Shown here piece by piece: positions 1-9,404 of a stretch of 64,000 nt of DNA. This DNA is from Xanthomonas vesicatoria ATCC 35937 (GTDB lineage Bacteria; Pseudomonadota; Gammaproteobacteria; Xanthomonadales; Xanthomonadaceae), in NCBI RefSeq assembly GCF_001908725.1, contig NZ_CP018725.1:2232001-2296000 (forward strand). Reading direction: 5' to 3'. Numbering within the stretch: position 1 is the stretch's first letter; the number at the start of each line of letters is the position of its first letter. The notes under the pieces are model-generated. The model worked only from the letters and a program-made list of their open reading frames with translations. It was not told where the DNA came from and searched no databases. The position numbers were made by a program, and so were the translations under genes.

Positions 1-122
1 GTGTCATCTCGTTCTCCATGCGGACATGCCCTCAGCGACTTGCCATTAGTGCAGTTGAAGTAACCGAAGCACGCCACGCATGCTCCTTCACAGCTTTCCC
101 TCACATCCACAGGAGTATGCCA

Positions 123-980
123 ATGACTTACATCATCCATGGCGCCACCGGCGCACAAGGCGCCCCGCTGCTCAACGTGCTGTTGCAGGCCGGCAAGCAC
201 GCTGTGGCCGCAGTACGCAACGCCAACGCGGCTGCCGGTCCTTCGGTGCAGATCGATAATGGCTCGACCCAGTCGTTGACCGAGGCCTATCGCAGCGCGC
301 ACGGCGTCTTCGTGCACCTGCCTCAAGCGCCCGAAGACGTGCGCGTGGCCTACGCCACCAACATCGTCCAGGCCATTGCCGCCGCAAAGCCTGCGCGTGT
401 GCTGATTTCCACCAGCGGCAGCATCGTCGACGAGCCGGGCAACCCCTTGCAGGCAGCCCCCGACTCGGCGATCGCCCTGCTGATCGATGGCGTGCAACGC
501 AGCGGCGTCTCCAACGCCATCATCGCCCCGCGCCTGTATCTGGAAAACCTGCTGCTGCCCATCGTTATCGACGGCGTGCACGCCAACGGCGTCCCCGGTT
601 ACCCGATCCGGGAGGATTTCCCGGTGTCCTGGAGCTCGCACCTGGACATCGCCGACGTCGCTGCGCAGCTATTCGAGCAGCCCGCCATCAGCGGCGTGGT
701 CGGCATCGGCCAGCTACCTGGCCTGCTGGGCGCAGACCTTGCCGCAGCAATGACCAAACACTTCAAGCGCGATGTCCACTTCCGGCCTGTGCAACCCGAA
801 GCCTTCGGCGAGCAACTGCAACCCCTGCTCGGCCCCGCTGCCATGGCCGTCGCCGGGTTCTACCAAGCCCTTTGGCAAACCCCTGCCAATACCATCACCC
901 CCGCCACCAGTGCCCAGCAATTGCTGGGTAGCACACCGCGCAGCGTTGAGCAGTGGTTACAAGATCTGCTCGGCACATGA
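123..980 (+). CDS. NmrA-like NAD(P)-binding oxidoreductase
   Basis: This 285-residue protein belongs to the NmrA-like atypical short-chain dehydrogenases, cytosolic NAD(P)-binding proteins that act as reductases or redox sensors; the substrate cannot be told from sequence. The N-terminus carries the dinucleotide-binding glycine pattern GATGAQG (residues 7-13) after a first beta strand, and the length fits the family. The ATG at 123 is chosen because AGGAG at 111-115 lies 7 nt upstream; the in-frame ATG at 117 is only 1 nt from that site. It is a single gene at the left edge with no partner visible. The family call is firm, the function open. Confidence 0.85.
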   Translation: MTYIIHGATGAQGAPLLNVLLQAGKHAVAAVRNANAAAGPSVQIDNGSTQSLTEAYRSAHGVFVHLPQAPEDVRVAYATNIVQAIAAAKPARVLISTSGSIVDEPGNPLQAAPDSAIALLIDGVQRSGVSNAIIAPRLYLENLLLPIVIDGVHANGVPGYPIREDFPVSWSSHLDIADVAAQLFEQPAISGVVGIGQLPGLLGADLAAAMTKHFKRDVHFRPVQPEAFGEQLQPLLGPAAMAVAGFYQALWQTPANTITPATSAQQLLGSTPRSVEQWLQDLLGT

Positions 981-1228
981 TGACGGCATAGTGCAGCCAT
1001 TACCCGGATGCGCCGGCGGCGCGGCACAGGCATCGCTTAAGCCTGCTCCGCCGGCACGCGTAATCGTGCGTGCAAATGAGTAGCTACCGGTATAACGCTA
1101 CGCCTCCGCAAGCATGCGACCAAGCGGCGGCATGATCATAGACGTCCATACCTGCCGGTACCGCGTTGTCGTGCCTGCCACGTAACTGCACACAGCAGCT
1201 TGTGCTTGGCGCATCCTGGAAGGCTCGA

Positions 1229-1640
1229 TTACACCTCTGAAGCGGTACGGTCTGGCTCCACCGCCGTGCAGGCTCCCTCAAAGGTTTCAGAACCTTTCAA
1301 CGTCATGAACCCACTGTGCCGATCTATCGAAAGCTTGGGCCATTCATGCCATTGAACTTGACCGCGCCTTGGATCCGGTTCGGCGTGATGCTTAGATCTT
1401 GCAGCTGCCACCAGCCACCGTCGCCACTTCTTGGGATAGGGGGCCATGCTTTTAGGTGGTCTGATCCGCCCAGTGCCATGATGGATGTCGACCTGATACG
1501 TCGCCCGCACCTACTCACGATCGTAACTGACGCCATCAATCTGCACTCACTTCTGATCCCACTCGTGACCATAGGCAGTGTGGCTTGCCACATGCTCTCC
1601 ATTTCCTGAGCAAATCAGATCGAAGTCCGTGCGTGCGAGG
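1229..1640 (-). pseudogene. Small conserved protein, broken by frameshifts
   Basis: Three minus-strand frames read as one protein in collinear pieces: FDLICSGNGEHVASHTAYG (about 1624-1568), then VDIHHGTGRIRPPKSMAP (1492-1439) in a second frame, then DGGWWQLQDLSITPNRIQG (1422-1366), then IDRHSGFMTLKGSETFEG (1327-1274) back in the second frame, ending at a TAA at 1229-1231. The last shift is a 1-nt loss at about 1339, where CCA-AAG-CTT has become CCAAGCTT. The pattern resembles small secreted proteins of unknown function in Xanthomonas, from memory and not checked. No start codon or signal peptide could be fixed. It lies just outside the left end of the tRNA-borne element. The rest of 981-1870 shows nothing else. 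Confidence 0.55.
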
Positions 1641-1872
1641 CCGCTAGCTTTGATGGCCTCATTGGACGGCGATGCGCAAAGCATCATTGTGGTCCGGCGG
1701 CGTGTCTGCATGCATGAGGCCGTACAGTCGATGTTCTCACGGGGCTGCGCAAGCAATCGCACCGCGATGGAGCGGCATGATGAATACCGCGCACGTAGTC
1801 GCTTATCCAGAAGCCGCCACTACGCGATCAACACAGAGGAAGATGGTTCTGATAGCTTCCCGAGCCACAAAG

Positions 1873-1900
1873 AGGCACTTGGATGCGCGTCCAAGTGCCT
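1873..1900 (-). terminator. Stem-loop, former tRNA terminator
   Basis: AGGCACTTGGA (1873-1883), a 6-nt loop and its exact complement (1890-1900) form an 11-bp hairpin. Read on the minus strand it is followed by CTCTTTG and lies 10 nt beyond the CCA end of the tRNA 3' fragment at 1910-1955. It is best explained as the original terminator of the tRNA gene, now 4.6 kb from the rest of that gene because of the insertion. Confidence 0.6.
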
Positions 1901-1909
1901 GCTTTCTGT

Positions 1910-1955
1910 TGGTGGGCCCACCAGGATTCGAACCTGGAACCAAAGGATTATGAGT
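1910..1955 (-). repeat. att repeat, tRNA 3' fragment (left)
   Basis: A 46-bp stretch identical to 6512-6557, the 3' part of the tRNA(CAU) gene from within the anticodon stem to CCA. Identity stops abruptly on both sides (T versus A before 1910, TAGC versus CCTC after 1955). Direct orientation and the tRNA location make it the attachment-site duplication of an integrated element. This copy is the displaced host 3' end. Confidence 0.85.
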
Positions 1956-2249
1956 TAGCACTATTAATCCTAAAAATCAGTAGCTTGCAGGGCGTATTTT
2001 TCCCGGAAGCCAGGCCGTGAGGCCTAGTGCGCGCTGGGTCGTCCCGCCAATTTTCCCGATCATCCCAGTTAGCGACCTCGCTCTAGATAGCTCCGAAACG
2101 CGATCTGCGGGCCGTCACCTCAGCCCTGATTCTGGCCTAGTGGCACCCAGCCCACCTGACGGCGCCATTGGTCCTAGACCAATGAATTGCGCAAGGTCTA
2201 AGGCAACCGCTCGGTGCGACTCGATTAGATTCCGCTGCAAGAACAACGC

Positions 2250-2272
2250 CTGGGAAGACGGAACCTTCCCAG
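2250..2272 (-). terminator. Candidate terminator
   Basis: CTGGGAAG (2250-2257) pairs with CTTCCCAG (2265-2272) across a 7-nt loop, 10 nt past the stop codon of the minus-strand gene 2283-3323. There is no T run, so this is only a candidate. Confidence 0.35.
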
Positions 2273-2282
2273 ACGCAAACAG

Positions 2283-3323
2283 TCAGTTGCTTTGGAGGAA
2301 ACTGATGCCGGGAGACGTACCACCAAAGGCGTTACAGCTACCGCGTGTCAGATTGTTCTGCTCGAACGTGGTGCCGGCATCGCCCAGACAGGCTGGGGCA
2401 TTTGTCGTCCCATCGTTTACGGCCAGGTTTACCGAGACGCGTGAGCCTGGATTGAACGACACAGTCTGCGTATTGGCGCCGTTACCGAAGACGTTGAATT
2501 CGGACTGGCGCCAAATCTTATTGATGCTCACAGTGGAGGCGCTCTGGCTCACGCTATAGGCTCGCCCGTTCACCGAGAACGTCAAGGTGTCCACGCCCCC
2601 TGAGGTTGCCGAACCTGTCAACTTGACGCCGCCAATGCCCGACACTGGTACTAGAGGTACAGTCACCGAGTCACTATTGATCACGCATGCGTTGCCTTCG
2701 TAGGCATCCCAACCGGATGGGCAACCGACCGCGTCGTACTCTGAGGAACTGTCGGCATAGACCCAGCTTTCGATGAAGATAACGGGTTGGAAACCGTTAC
2801 TGGAATTTTCATCTGAATCGCTCGAGTAAACGTACTGTTGCCAGGTTTTGCATGAAGAGAAACCGAACTGCGCACAGGCGGCAGGATTGCTTGCATTATC
2901 GGTGTTGATCTGTAGAGAATACTGGACCACACCAGTGGTCACGCCGCTTACACCCGGGAACGAGCCAACGGCCGAGCGGGTAAGCCTGCTTGAGCGCGCT
3001 GCATAATCGTGACCGTCACCCGTAATTAGCGCCCTGTCAGCGTTGGTAGTTATAAGGCCGTTGCCGTTTGCAACCTGGTGCGAACCCATGACTAACTTCG
3101 GCTGCGCCCCGCAGCGTACCGCCTGCCAACCCGTGTTCGGAAATGTCGAACGAAAGCAGCCCTCCATCGCAGGAACCTCTTTCATGATCGTAGCTTCCCA
3201 CGTAGACATAGCCTCAGCGCGGCCAGCATCGTTATTTCCGGAGACCTGCGCTGCTGCGCTTGTGCTAGCTAAGCATCCTACGATACAGGCTCCAAGCATG
3301 TATTTCGATTTGGGATTATTCAT
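2283..3323 (-). CDS. Secreted protein of unknown function
   Basis: A 346-residue protein with an N-terminal signal peptide: a charged start MNNPKSK, a hydrophobic stretch MLGACIVGCLAST and a likely signal peptidase I site after SAAA at about residue 25. The mature part is rich in Ser, Asn, Gly and Thr, has several cysteines, includes CPSGWDAYEGNACV (about residues 204-217), and ends in GISFLQSN. I do not know a function; the layout recalls a family of secreted proteobacterial proteins that end in a similar SIxFxESN motif, from memory. The frame is unbroken although the phage genes around it are dead, so it may be retained cargo. Codon use and GC are lower than in flanking housekeeping genes. 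No clear ribosome site precedes the ATG. Confidence 0.8.
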   Translation of the reverse strand: MNNPKSKYMLGACIVGCLASTSAAAQVSGNNDAGRAEAMSTWEATIMKEVPAMEGCFRSTFPNTGWQAVRCGAQPKLVMGSHQVANGNGLITTNADRALITGDGHDYAARSSRLTRSAVGSFPGVSGVTTGVVQYSLQINTDNASNPAACAQFGFSSCKTWQQYVYSSDSDENSSNGFQPVIFIESWVYADSSSEYDAVGCPSGWDAYEGNACVINSDSVTVPLVPVSGIGGVKLTGSATSGGVDTLTFSVNGRAYSVSQSASTVSINKIWRQSEFNVFGNGANTQTVSFNPGSRVSVNLAVNDGTTNAPACLGDAGTTFEQNNLTRGSCNAFGGTSPGISFLQSN

Positions 3324-3733
3324 GTTTTGTTCTCGTGAGTTTGGAGTTAATAATCATCCTCTATGGTTAAACGTTGAAGCACCCAAATCAGAAGTCGCAG
3401 TTGTTTTAGCGAAGCAATGATTTCCGGGTAAATTATTATGCCGACTCGGCCACATCCACATGAAATAGCGTGAGACCAAGGCTGTATAAGCGACGTTGCA
3501 CCAAAAGCCTTTTTCCTGCATTAATGCGGCCGGCGACACAATTGGATGTGCCAAGCTGCAGTTAATTCACTGCGCGACCAAGCAACTGCCACCGCACCAC
3601 CATGACAGGCTTTATACTCACAATGGCTGGTGAGCGAATGCAGTGCTTCTACAAAGACAGCACATGTGGATGATGGGCAGAGATATTCCAGCAGGACGTG
3701 GCCGCCCCGGAGAGGGTGGCCACAGTGCTTAGC
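3324..3733. other. Gene-poor stretch inside the element
   Basis: About 410 bp, AT-rich in its left half, which should hold the promoter of the minus-strand secreted-protein gene. No gene remnant was recognised. A hairpin at 3698-3723 is listed separately. Confidence 0.5.
3698..3723 (-). terminator. Candidate terminator after methyltransferase relic
   Basis: GTGGCCGCCC (3698-3707) pairs with GGGTGGCCAC (3714-3723), 10 bp with one G-T pair and a 6-nt loop, 10 nt past the stop of the minus-strand methyltransferase relic. There is no T run. Confidence 0.4.
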
Positions 3734-3960
3734 TTATAGCTGAGAGACTCGGCTATTGGTGACCTTGGCATAGTGCTCAGTCATCTCCACACCGGTCCAG
3801 CGATAACCCTCCAATACTGCTGCAACCAATGTGGGTTCCGCTCCCCGCAAACGGATCAAGCACGTGTCCGCCTGCCTCGCAGATCCGCACCGCATCAATT
3901 CGGTAGGCTTGCCCGTCAGATGATGTTTGCCAGCTTTGCGCACCGACTCGCGAATCAAAC
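3734..3960 (-). pseudogene. DNA methyltransferase, C-terminal relic
   Basis: The reading alternates between two frames: KHHLTGKPTELMR, then VRICEAGGHVLDPFAGSGT, then TLVAAVLEGYRWTGVEMTEH with AKVTNSRVSQL at the end. Joined, this is the C-terminal S-adenosylmethionine-binding part of a phage-type N6-adenine or N4-cytosine methyltransferase; DPFAGSGT is the family's AdoMet-binding motif and KPTELMR its usual lead-in. At least two frameshifts (about 3900 and 3833) and loss of the N-terminal part make it non-functional. Upstream it runs into the gene D relic in the opposite direction, suggesting a deletion joint near 3960. Confidence 0.75.
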
Positions 3961-3963
3961 CGG

Positions 3964-4727
3964 GTAGCACAGGGGCGCACACGCCGCGAACGCAGCTGGC
4001 ACAACACCACGCTGGGCGCAGTGCTCAACACGTTGGCCGGCGAACACGGACTGACGCCTCGCGTCGCCGAGGCATTGGCGCGTACCAAGCTGCCGCACCT
4101 CGACCAGGCGAACGAGAGCGACATGAATTTACTGACGGGGCTGGGGCAACGGTTCGATGCGGTCGCGACGGTCAAAGCCGGGGCGCTTCTGTTTGCACCG
4201 ATTGGTGCCGGCACCACAGTGAGCGGCAGGCCGCTGCCGACTGTCACCCTCACACGACGAGACGGCGACCAACACCGCTACTCCGTGGCCGACCGTGATG
4301 CCTACACCGGCGTGCGTGTTTACTGGGTGGACAAGGGCAAGGCGCGGCGGCAGTCGGTGCTCGTAGGCACCGACGACAATGCCAAGCGTCTGCGTGAGTC
4401 GTATGCCGATGAGTCAACGGCACGCCAGCATGCACACGCGGAGCTGGAGCGGGTGAAGCGTGGCTTGGCGAAGCTCGATTACACCCTGGCGATCGGACGG
4501 CCCGACATGTGTCCAGAACAGCGTGTCAGGCTAGCCAACTTCAAAGGCGAGGTTGATTTGCAGGATTGGCTAGTGCCAAGGCCACACATCGACTTAGTGG
4601 CGAAGGCCCACTGACGCAGCTGGAACTAGAATCAAAGTGCAAGGTGAGACCAAACTTAGCCTCTGAAAATCTTACGAGATGCTGCTCGACCTCCTATCTT
4701 TACGGCGCTCGCTTTCCTCCTGGTTAG
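3964..4727 (+). pseudogene. Phage late control gene D (P2 gpD) relic
   Basis: The open frame contains RSWHNTTLGAVLNTLAGEHGL, LPHLDQANESDMNLLTGLG, ATVKAGALLFAPIGAG and DYTLAIGRPDMCPEQRV, the mid and C-terminal landmarks of P2-family gpD, a tail protein linked to baseplate/tail-tube assembly. The homologous reading continues upstream of the first possible start (a GTG at 4021) back to about 3964, so the N-terminal third is missing. At about 4576 one base has been lost after DWLV: the open frame ends at 4614, while the other frame continues as KATHRLSGEGPLTQLELESK, matching the usual gpD end. It is therefore both truncated and frameshifted. Confidence 0.8.
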
Positions 4728-4749
4728 CCGCCCCTCAATCAGGGGCGGC
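4727..4749 (-). terminator. Candidate terminator of serine protease gene
   Basis: GCCGCCCCT (4727-4735) pairs with AGGGGCGGC (4741-4749) over a 5-nt loop, 53 nt beyond the stop codon of the minus-strand protease gene. It is a strong GC stem without a T run. Confidence 0.45.
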
Positions 4750-4802
4750 GACGTCACGGACTTAAGAGCAAACTCTCAACCAACCTAGATTGACTCGCAA
4801 TA

Positions 4803-5642
4803 TCAGTTGGGGGGTGCAACCTCATAGTCAGGCTGCTCATGAAAAAACTGGGCAGTAGAGGTATACAACATCATATTCAAATTCGACGCGTGCCCTTTTA
4901 TGATTCCATGCATAACGCCTGAAGTGTTAACCACCGGGCCACCGGAATCACCTGGACCTATGAGGTCGCCGAAATCGGCCGTTGCGCCAAGTAGTCCGGC
5001 AGTAATAGGGTTTTCCGCAGGAATTCGAGCGTCCGTCCAGTAGCACATCACGTCAGTGGTTCTACCGCTTGTGCAGAACCGTTCGGTCGCGGATGCGGGC
5101 GCATGACCGCTCACAGCTATCGAAGCAAGCCCCCCATCTCGTGAACGATAGAGAGCAGCTCTTGAGAGCAGTACTTTTCCGAGCGCACGCGGCTCATACC
5201 TCGAAACGATTGAGCAGGTAAGCCCTGTTGATGGTGCTGAGCAATGTCGATAACTGTGGTTAACTGGCTCGACCCGAATCAATTCAAGATCTGAAACATT
5301 TGACTTCCAAGAAACGTAGCCCAGGTCCGATCCTCTGACCGAAACCGAGCTATTGTATTCACCACAATGGCCAGCGGTTAGAACGAATCTCACCGCCCGC
5401 CGATATGGAGTTAGGTTGGCAAGAAAGCCTTTTTGCTTGAGCACAAGGCCCGCCGTACACTCGTTACCAAGGCTCATTGTCAGAACGGTGCCACCGATAA
5501 CTGGTTGATGGAGTCGCGCCGGATCAATAGCCAGTGCGGAACCAGACGCGAATAATGCTAATACGCTAGCAACTAAAATATAACGATATGGCTTGGACGT
5601 TTTGCGATCCGCATAGTGTCCCGCAACCAGGCAATTCGTCAT
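4803..5642 (-). CDS. Secreted trypsin-like serine protease (S1 family)
   Basis: This 279-residue protein has the complete catalytic triad of chymotrypsin-fold proteases in order: His in VLTAGHCG, Asp in SDLELIRV and Ser in GPGDSGGPVV. A signal peptide is visible: a basic stretch around RKTSKPYRY, then ILVASVLALFASGSALA, so the enzyme is exported to the periplasm or outside the cell. The ATG at 5642 is preferred; an in-frame GTG at 5684 would add 14 residues before the signal. No strong ribosome site is seen at either. The upstream 190 bp are unusually AT-rich. It sits in the dead prophage element but its frame and active site are intact, so it is probably expressed cargo. Substrate unknown. 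Confidence 0.85.
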   Translation of the reverse strand: MTNCLVAGHYADRKTSKPYRYILVASVLALFASGSALAIDPARLHQPVIGGTVLTMSLGNECTAGLVLKQKGFLANLTPYRRAVRFVLTAGHCGEYNSSVSVRGSDLGYVSWKSNVSDLELIRVEPVNHSYRHCSAPSTGLTCSIVSRYEPRALGKVLLSRAALYRSRDGGLASIAVSGHAPASATERFCTSGRTTDVMCYWTDARIPAENPITAGLLGATADFGDLIGPGDSGGPVVNTSGVMHGIIKGHASNLNMMLYTSTAQFFHEQPDYEVAPPN

Positions 5643-5934
5643 TTGGAAAATTTCTGTGGAGGTATCGTTAAAACAATAGCCCACGCCCCCAACGAAATTG
5701 ATAAAAGAGCGAAAATATAACGCACAAAACGAAAATCCCCCCTGGAAATATTTAATATTACCCCAAGATACCTTGGGAATAATTCATATACCGTACCGAT
5801 ATTTACGTTTTGATATAGATTCATAGATCATGACATGGACTACAGAACTCCAGCTCCAAGAACGCAGGAATAAGTTCGCCATGGATCAAGAGGCTTCACC
5901 ACATCGCTTGAACTGGAAAATGCGTTGTGCGCCT

Positions 5935-6204
5935 TCATTGCCGCCCCTGCGACAGCTGCGTTTCGGCGGCGACTGGCAGCAGCAGCGTGCCGTCGCCCGC
6001 AACTCTGCACTGGCGCATTAGGCTCTGCGCGTAGGAAGTTGCCTCCACGTATGAAGTGAATCCTGTCATCGGCAATCTGTGCTGCCGTAGCGTGATACCA
6101 CCACTTCTAGAGACGAGGATTTCTGCGCAACATTTGTCCCCGAGCCGGAAAACGTGTGCGGTTAAAAGGTATTCGCCGGACAGGCGAACCATTACATCAT
6201 CCAT
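5935..6204 (-). CDS. Small hypothetical protein
   Basis: An 89-residue frame starting MDDVMVRLSGEYLLTAHVF and containing GFTSYVEATSYAQSLMRQC. Its composition and helix/strand periodicity look like a real small protein, not a shadow frame. I do not recognise a function. It lies between the protease and the integrase relic, points away from the integrase, and starts 18 nt from the integrase-like reading. A second Met at residue 5 is possible; no clear ribosome site precedes either. It may be an accessory gene of the element. Confidence 0.5.
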   Translation of the reverse strand: MDDVMVRLSGEYLLTAHVFRLGDKCCAEILVSRSGGITLRQHRLPMTGFTSYVEATSYAQSLMRQCRVAGDGTLLLPVAAETQLSQGRQ

Positions 6205-6221
6205 GTGCGACCGGTAATCCC

Positions 6222-6455
6222 ATGGCTAAGTCATCGCTGGATAGCGCCTGGCAGCGATTCATCAAGCTCGCAATGACAGAAGGGATCATTTCAAAGCAGA
6301 AGCGCTTTTCGCTGCATGGCCTTAAGCATCGAGGCACTACTGACACAGTGGGTAACCGGGGCGACAAACAAGACGCTGCAGGGCACGTGACACCAGAAAT
6401 GACCGGCCGCTATGACCACGCGTTGCCCATTGTAAAACCGCCAAAGCGCAGCTAA
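6222..6455 (+). pseudogene. int: Tyrosine recombinase (integrase) C-terminal remnant
   Basis: About 77 residues corresponding to the catalytic end of a phage tyrosine recombinase. The box-II motif FSLHGLKHRGTTDT (H-x-x-K form), the AAGH motif and the following nucleophile Tyr in MTGRYDH are present with normal spacing. The N-terminal DNA-binding domains and the first catalytic Arg are gone, so it cannot recombine DNA. It ends 56 bp from the intact tRNA 3' end, the usual place of an integrase gene beside its attachment site, and so identifies which enzyme made the 46-bp repeats. Confidence 0.8.
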
Positions 6456-6511
6456 TTTTCCCGTTGGCCTCAACTCAAGGCGCTTTGGCAGGACATAGGC
6501 TCTTGATTTTA

Positions 6512-6557
6512 TGGTGGGCCCACCAGGATTCGAACCTGGAACCAAAGGATTATGAGT
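6512..6557 (-). repeat. att repeat, tRNA 3' end (right)
   Basis: The second copy of the 46-bp direct repeat found at 1910-1955. This copy is probably element-derived and restores the 3' half of the tRNA gene, the normal outcome of integration into a tRNA gene. Confidence 0.85.
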
Positions 6558-6587
6558 CCTCTGCTCTAACCGTTGAGCTATAGGCCC
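6512..6587 (-). tRNA. tRNA(CAU), probably tRNA-Ile2
   Basis: A complete 76-nt cloverleaf on the minus strand, starting GGGCCTATAGCTC (6587 downward) and ending GGGCCCACCA. Acceptor GGGCCTA/TGGGCCC (one T-G pair), D stem GCTC/GAGC, anticodon stem GAGGA/TCCTT with loop CTCATAA, T stem CCAGG/CCTGG with loop TTCGAAT, and encoded CCA are all present. The anticodon is CAT. The D arm and the GACTCATAATC context resemble the AUA-decoding tRNA-Ile2, whose C34 is changed to lysidine by TilS, rather than elongator Met, but the two are easily confused. Its 3' half is duplicated at 1910-1955. Confidence 0.9.
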
Positions 6588-6933
6588 TGCTGCACAGCGC
6601 TCGCTGGTGCCGCATGCAATGCGTCGGGCCCACAGGAGTTGGGCAAGTTTACCTGTCTGTCCGCGCGCTTGTCTGCCGCGGACCCACCTTCTCTGCGTAT
6701 CGGTATCTTGCGGCGCGGGCAGTGACTCCACTAGTCCGACGTGCACGCACATCTGGACACGCTCGCATACCTACACAGAGGCCGCGTCTCCAATCGGCAA
6801 TTCCTGACCAGCGTGCCGTCGCCACGGGACTTCGATACCTGCCCGGCCCCAGCAGCTACTTACGCACCTGTCCACAACGAGGTGCCAATGCCCGCACACC
6901 ACCTACGCGCTATGCGCCTACCACCCACAGCTA
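6588..6933. other. Stretch with no recognised gene
   Basis: About 345 bp between the tRNA and the next small gene. Plus-strand frames are open but their products are Arg/Pro/Ser-rich shadow-like sequence. The tRNA promoter should lie just right of 6587; no clear -10/-35 pair was found. Confidence 0.4.
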
Positions 6934-7182
6934 TCACGCATCCGCTGTCTCACGCTGCTTATCGATCAGCTGGCGCCCTGCAAGAAATCCCTGCGCGATC
7001 GCGTCCTGGTAGGTATCCCAGGTCTCGGCTTGGTCGTTAATGCGTGGCAGGCGCTTGCTTCCGCCGTTGGCGTAAACGTCCACCCACAAAGTCCACTTAG
7101 CGGTGGGCGAAGCCTGTTCGACGCGTACGCGGATCTCATGATCACGGTACGTGGTCGTTTCGAAGCGGCTCTGTCTGCTCAT
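6934..7182 (-). CDS. Small hypothetical protein
   Basis: An 82-residue protein starting MSRQSRFETTTYRDHEIRV, followed by KWTLWVDVYANGGSKRL and AIAQGFLAGRQLIDKQR. The alternating strand-like start (RVRVEQ, WTLWVDVY) and helical end look like a small soluble protein. Function is not recognised. The ATG at 7182 is chosen because protein-like composition begins there; the frame runs open upstream to 7401 across the rpoD terminator, which is unlikely to be coding. It is separated from rpoD by a strong hairpin, so it is probably its own unit. Confidence 0.6.
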   Translation of the reverse strand: MSRQSRFETTTYRDHEIRVRVEQASPTAKWTLWVDVYANGGSKRLPRINDQAETWDTYQDAIAQGFLAGRQLIDKQRETADA

Positions 7183-7364
7183 CGGACGGTCTCGGGTTCC
7201 TGTCGCGCTCGAACTTACAGCGCAGGTTGCAATCTCGCGTGAGATTGAAGGAAACATCCACTTAATAGTGCGTTGCGGTGCGGCTTCGTCGCAAAGGCGT
7301 GAAGCCCTGCGCCCTAACTCTGCCCCTGCTTCGGCAAGAGATCGCCGGACAGGTGGCTGAAACG

Positions 7365-7392
7365 CAACAGCCCCGCATCTGCGGGGCTGTTG
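7365..7392. terminator. rpoD terminator, 12-bp hairpin
   Basis: CAACAGCCCCGC (7365-7376), the 4-nt loop ATCT and GCGGGGCTGTTG (7381-7392) form a perfect 12-bp stem 29 nt past the rpoD stop codon. It can work for rpoD on the minus strand. There is no long T run, but the stem is very stable. Confidence 0.75.
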
Positions 7393-7421
7393 TGGGATCA
7401 CTCTCCGACGACGATATGAGG

Positions 7422-9296
<1,875 letters not shown>

Positions 9297-9340
9297 GAGT
9301 GCTCGCGCCACCGGCTTTGAGATTGGAAAGAGAACCTAGC

Positions 9341-9349
9341 ATTATACCA
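9341..9349 (-). promoter_or_regulatory. Extended -10 promoter of rpoD
   Basis: On the minus strand TGGTATAAT matches the extended -10 consensus TGnTATAAT exactly, 45 nt upstream of the rpoD ATG. No good -35 hexamer is found at 16-18 bp, as expected for an extended -10 promoter. Confidence 0.6.
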
Positions 9350-9404
9350 GTGTGAAGCCCGGTCTGCCGGAATCAAGACGGGACCGCTGGTAGAACTGCG
9401 CTGG

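Larger units (their letters stand above)
1956..6557. mobile_element. Decayed P2-like integrated element in tRNA(CAU)
   Basis: A segment of about 4.6 kb between two 46-bp direct repeats of a tRNA 3' end. It holds an integrase remnant next to the intact tRNA, a relic of P2-type tail gene D, a frameshifted DNA methyltransferase, and apparently intact genes for a secreted serine protease and a secreted protein. No capsid, terminase, lysis or replication genes remain, so it cannot be a functional phage. Base composition is visibly more AT-rich than the flanks, especially 3320-3560 and 5570-5830. The stretch 1956-2249 has no recognisable gene; its one oddity is the 17-bp palindrome ATTGGTCCTAGACCAAT at 2167-2183. 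Confidence 0.8.

Noticed and set aside
1672-1953. Frame ending in VGPPGFEPGTKGL
   Set aside because: This is the well-known false protein end produced by translating the antisense strand of a tRNA 3' end.
2167-2183. Palindrome ATTGGTCCTAGACCAAT as an operator
   Set aside because: No regulator gene or promoter beside it; recorded only in the element entry.
5639-5824. A 61-residue frame with one hydrophobic stretch, upstream of the protease
   Set aside because: No ribosome site, overlaps the protease start region, and the AT-rich DNA is more likely a promoter. It could not be excluded as a small membrane protein.
6614-7012. Plus-strand frames between the tRNA and the small hypothetical gene
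   Set aside because: Arg/Pro/Ser-rich composition without any pattern; they run antisense into the better-supported minus-strand gene.
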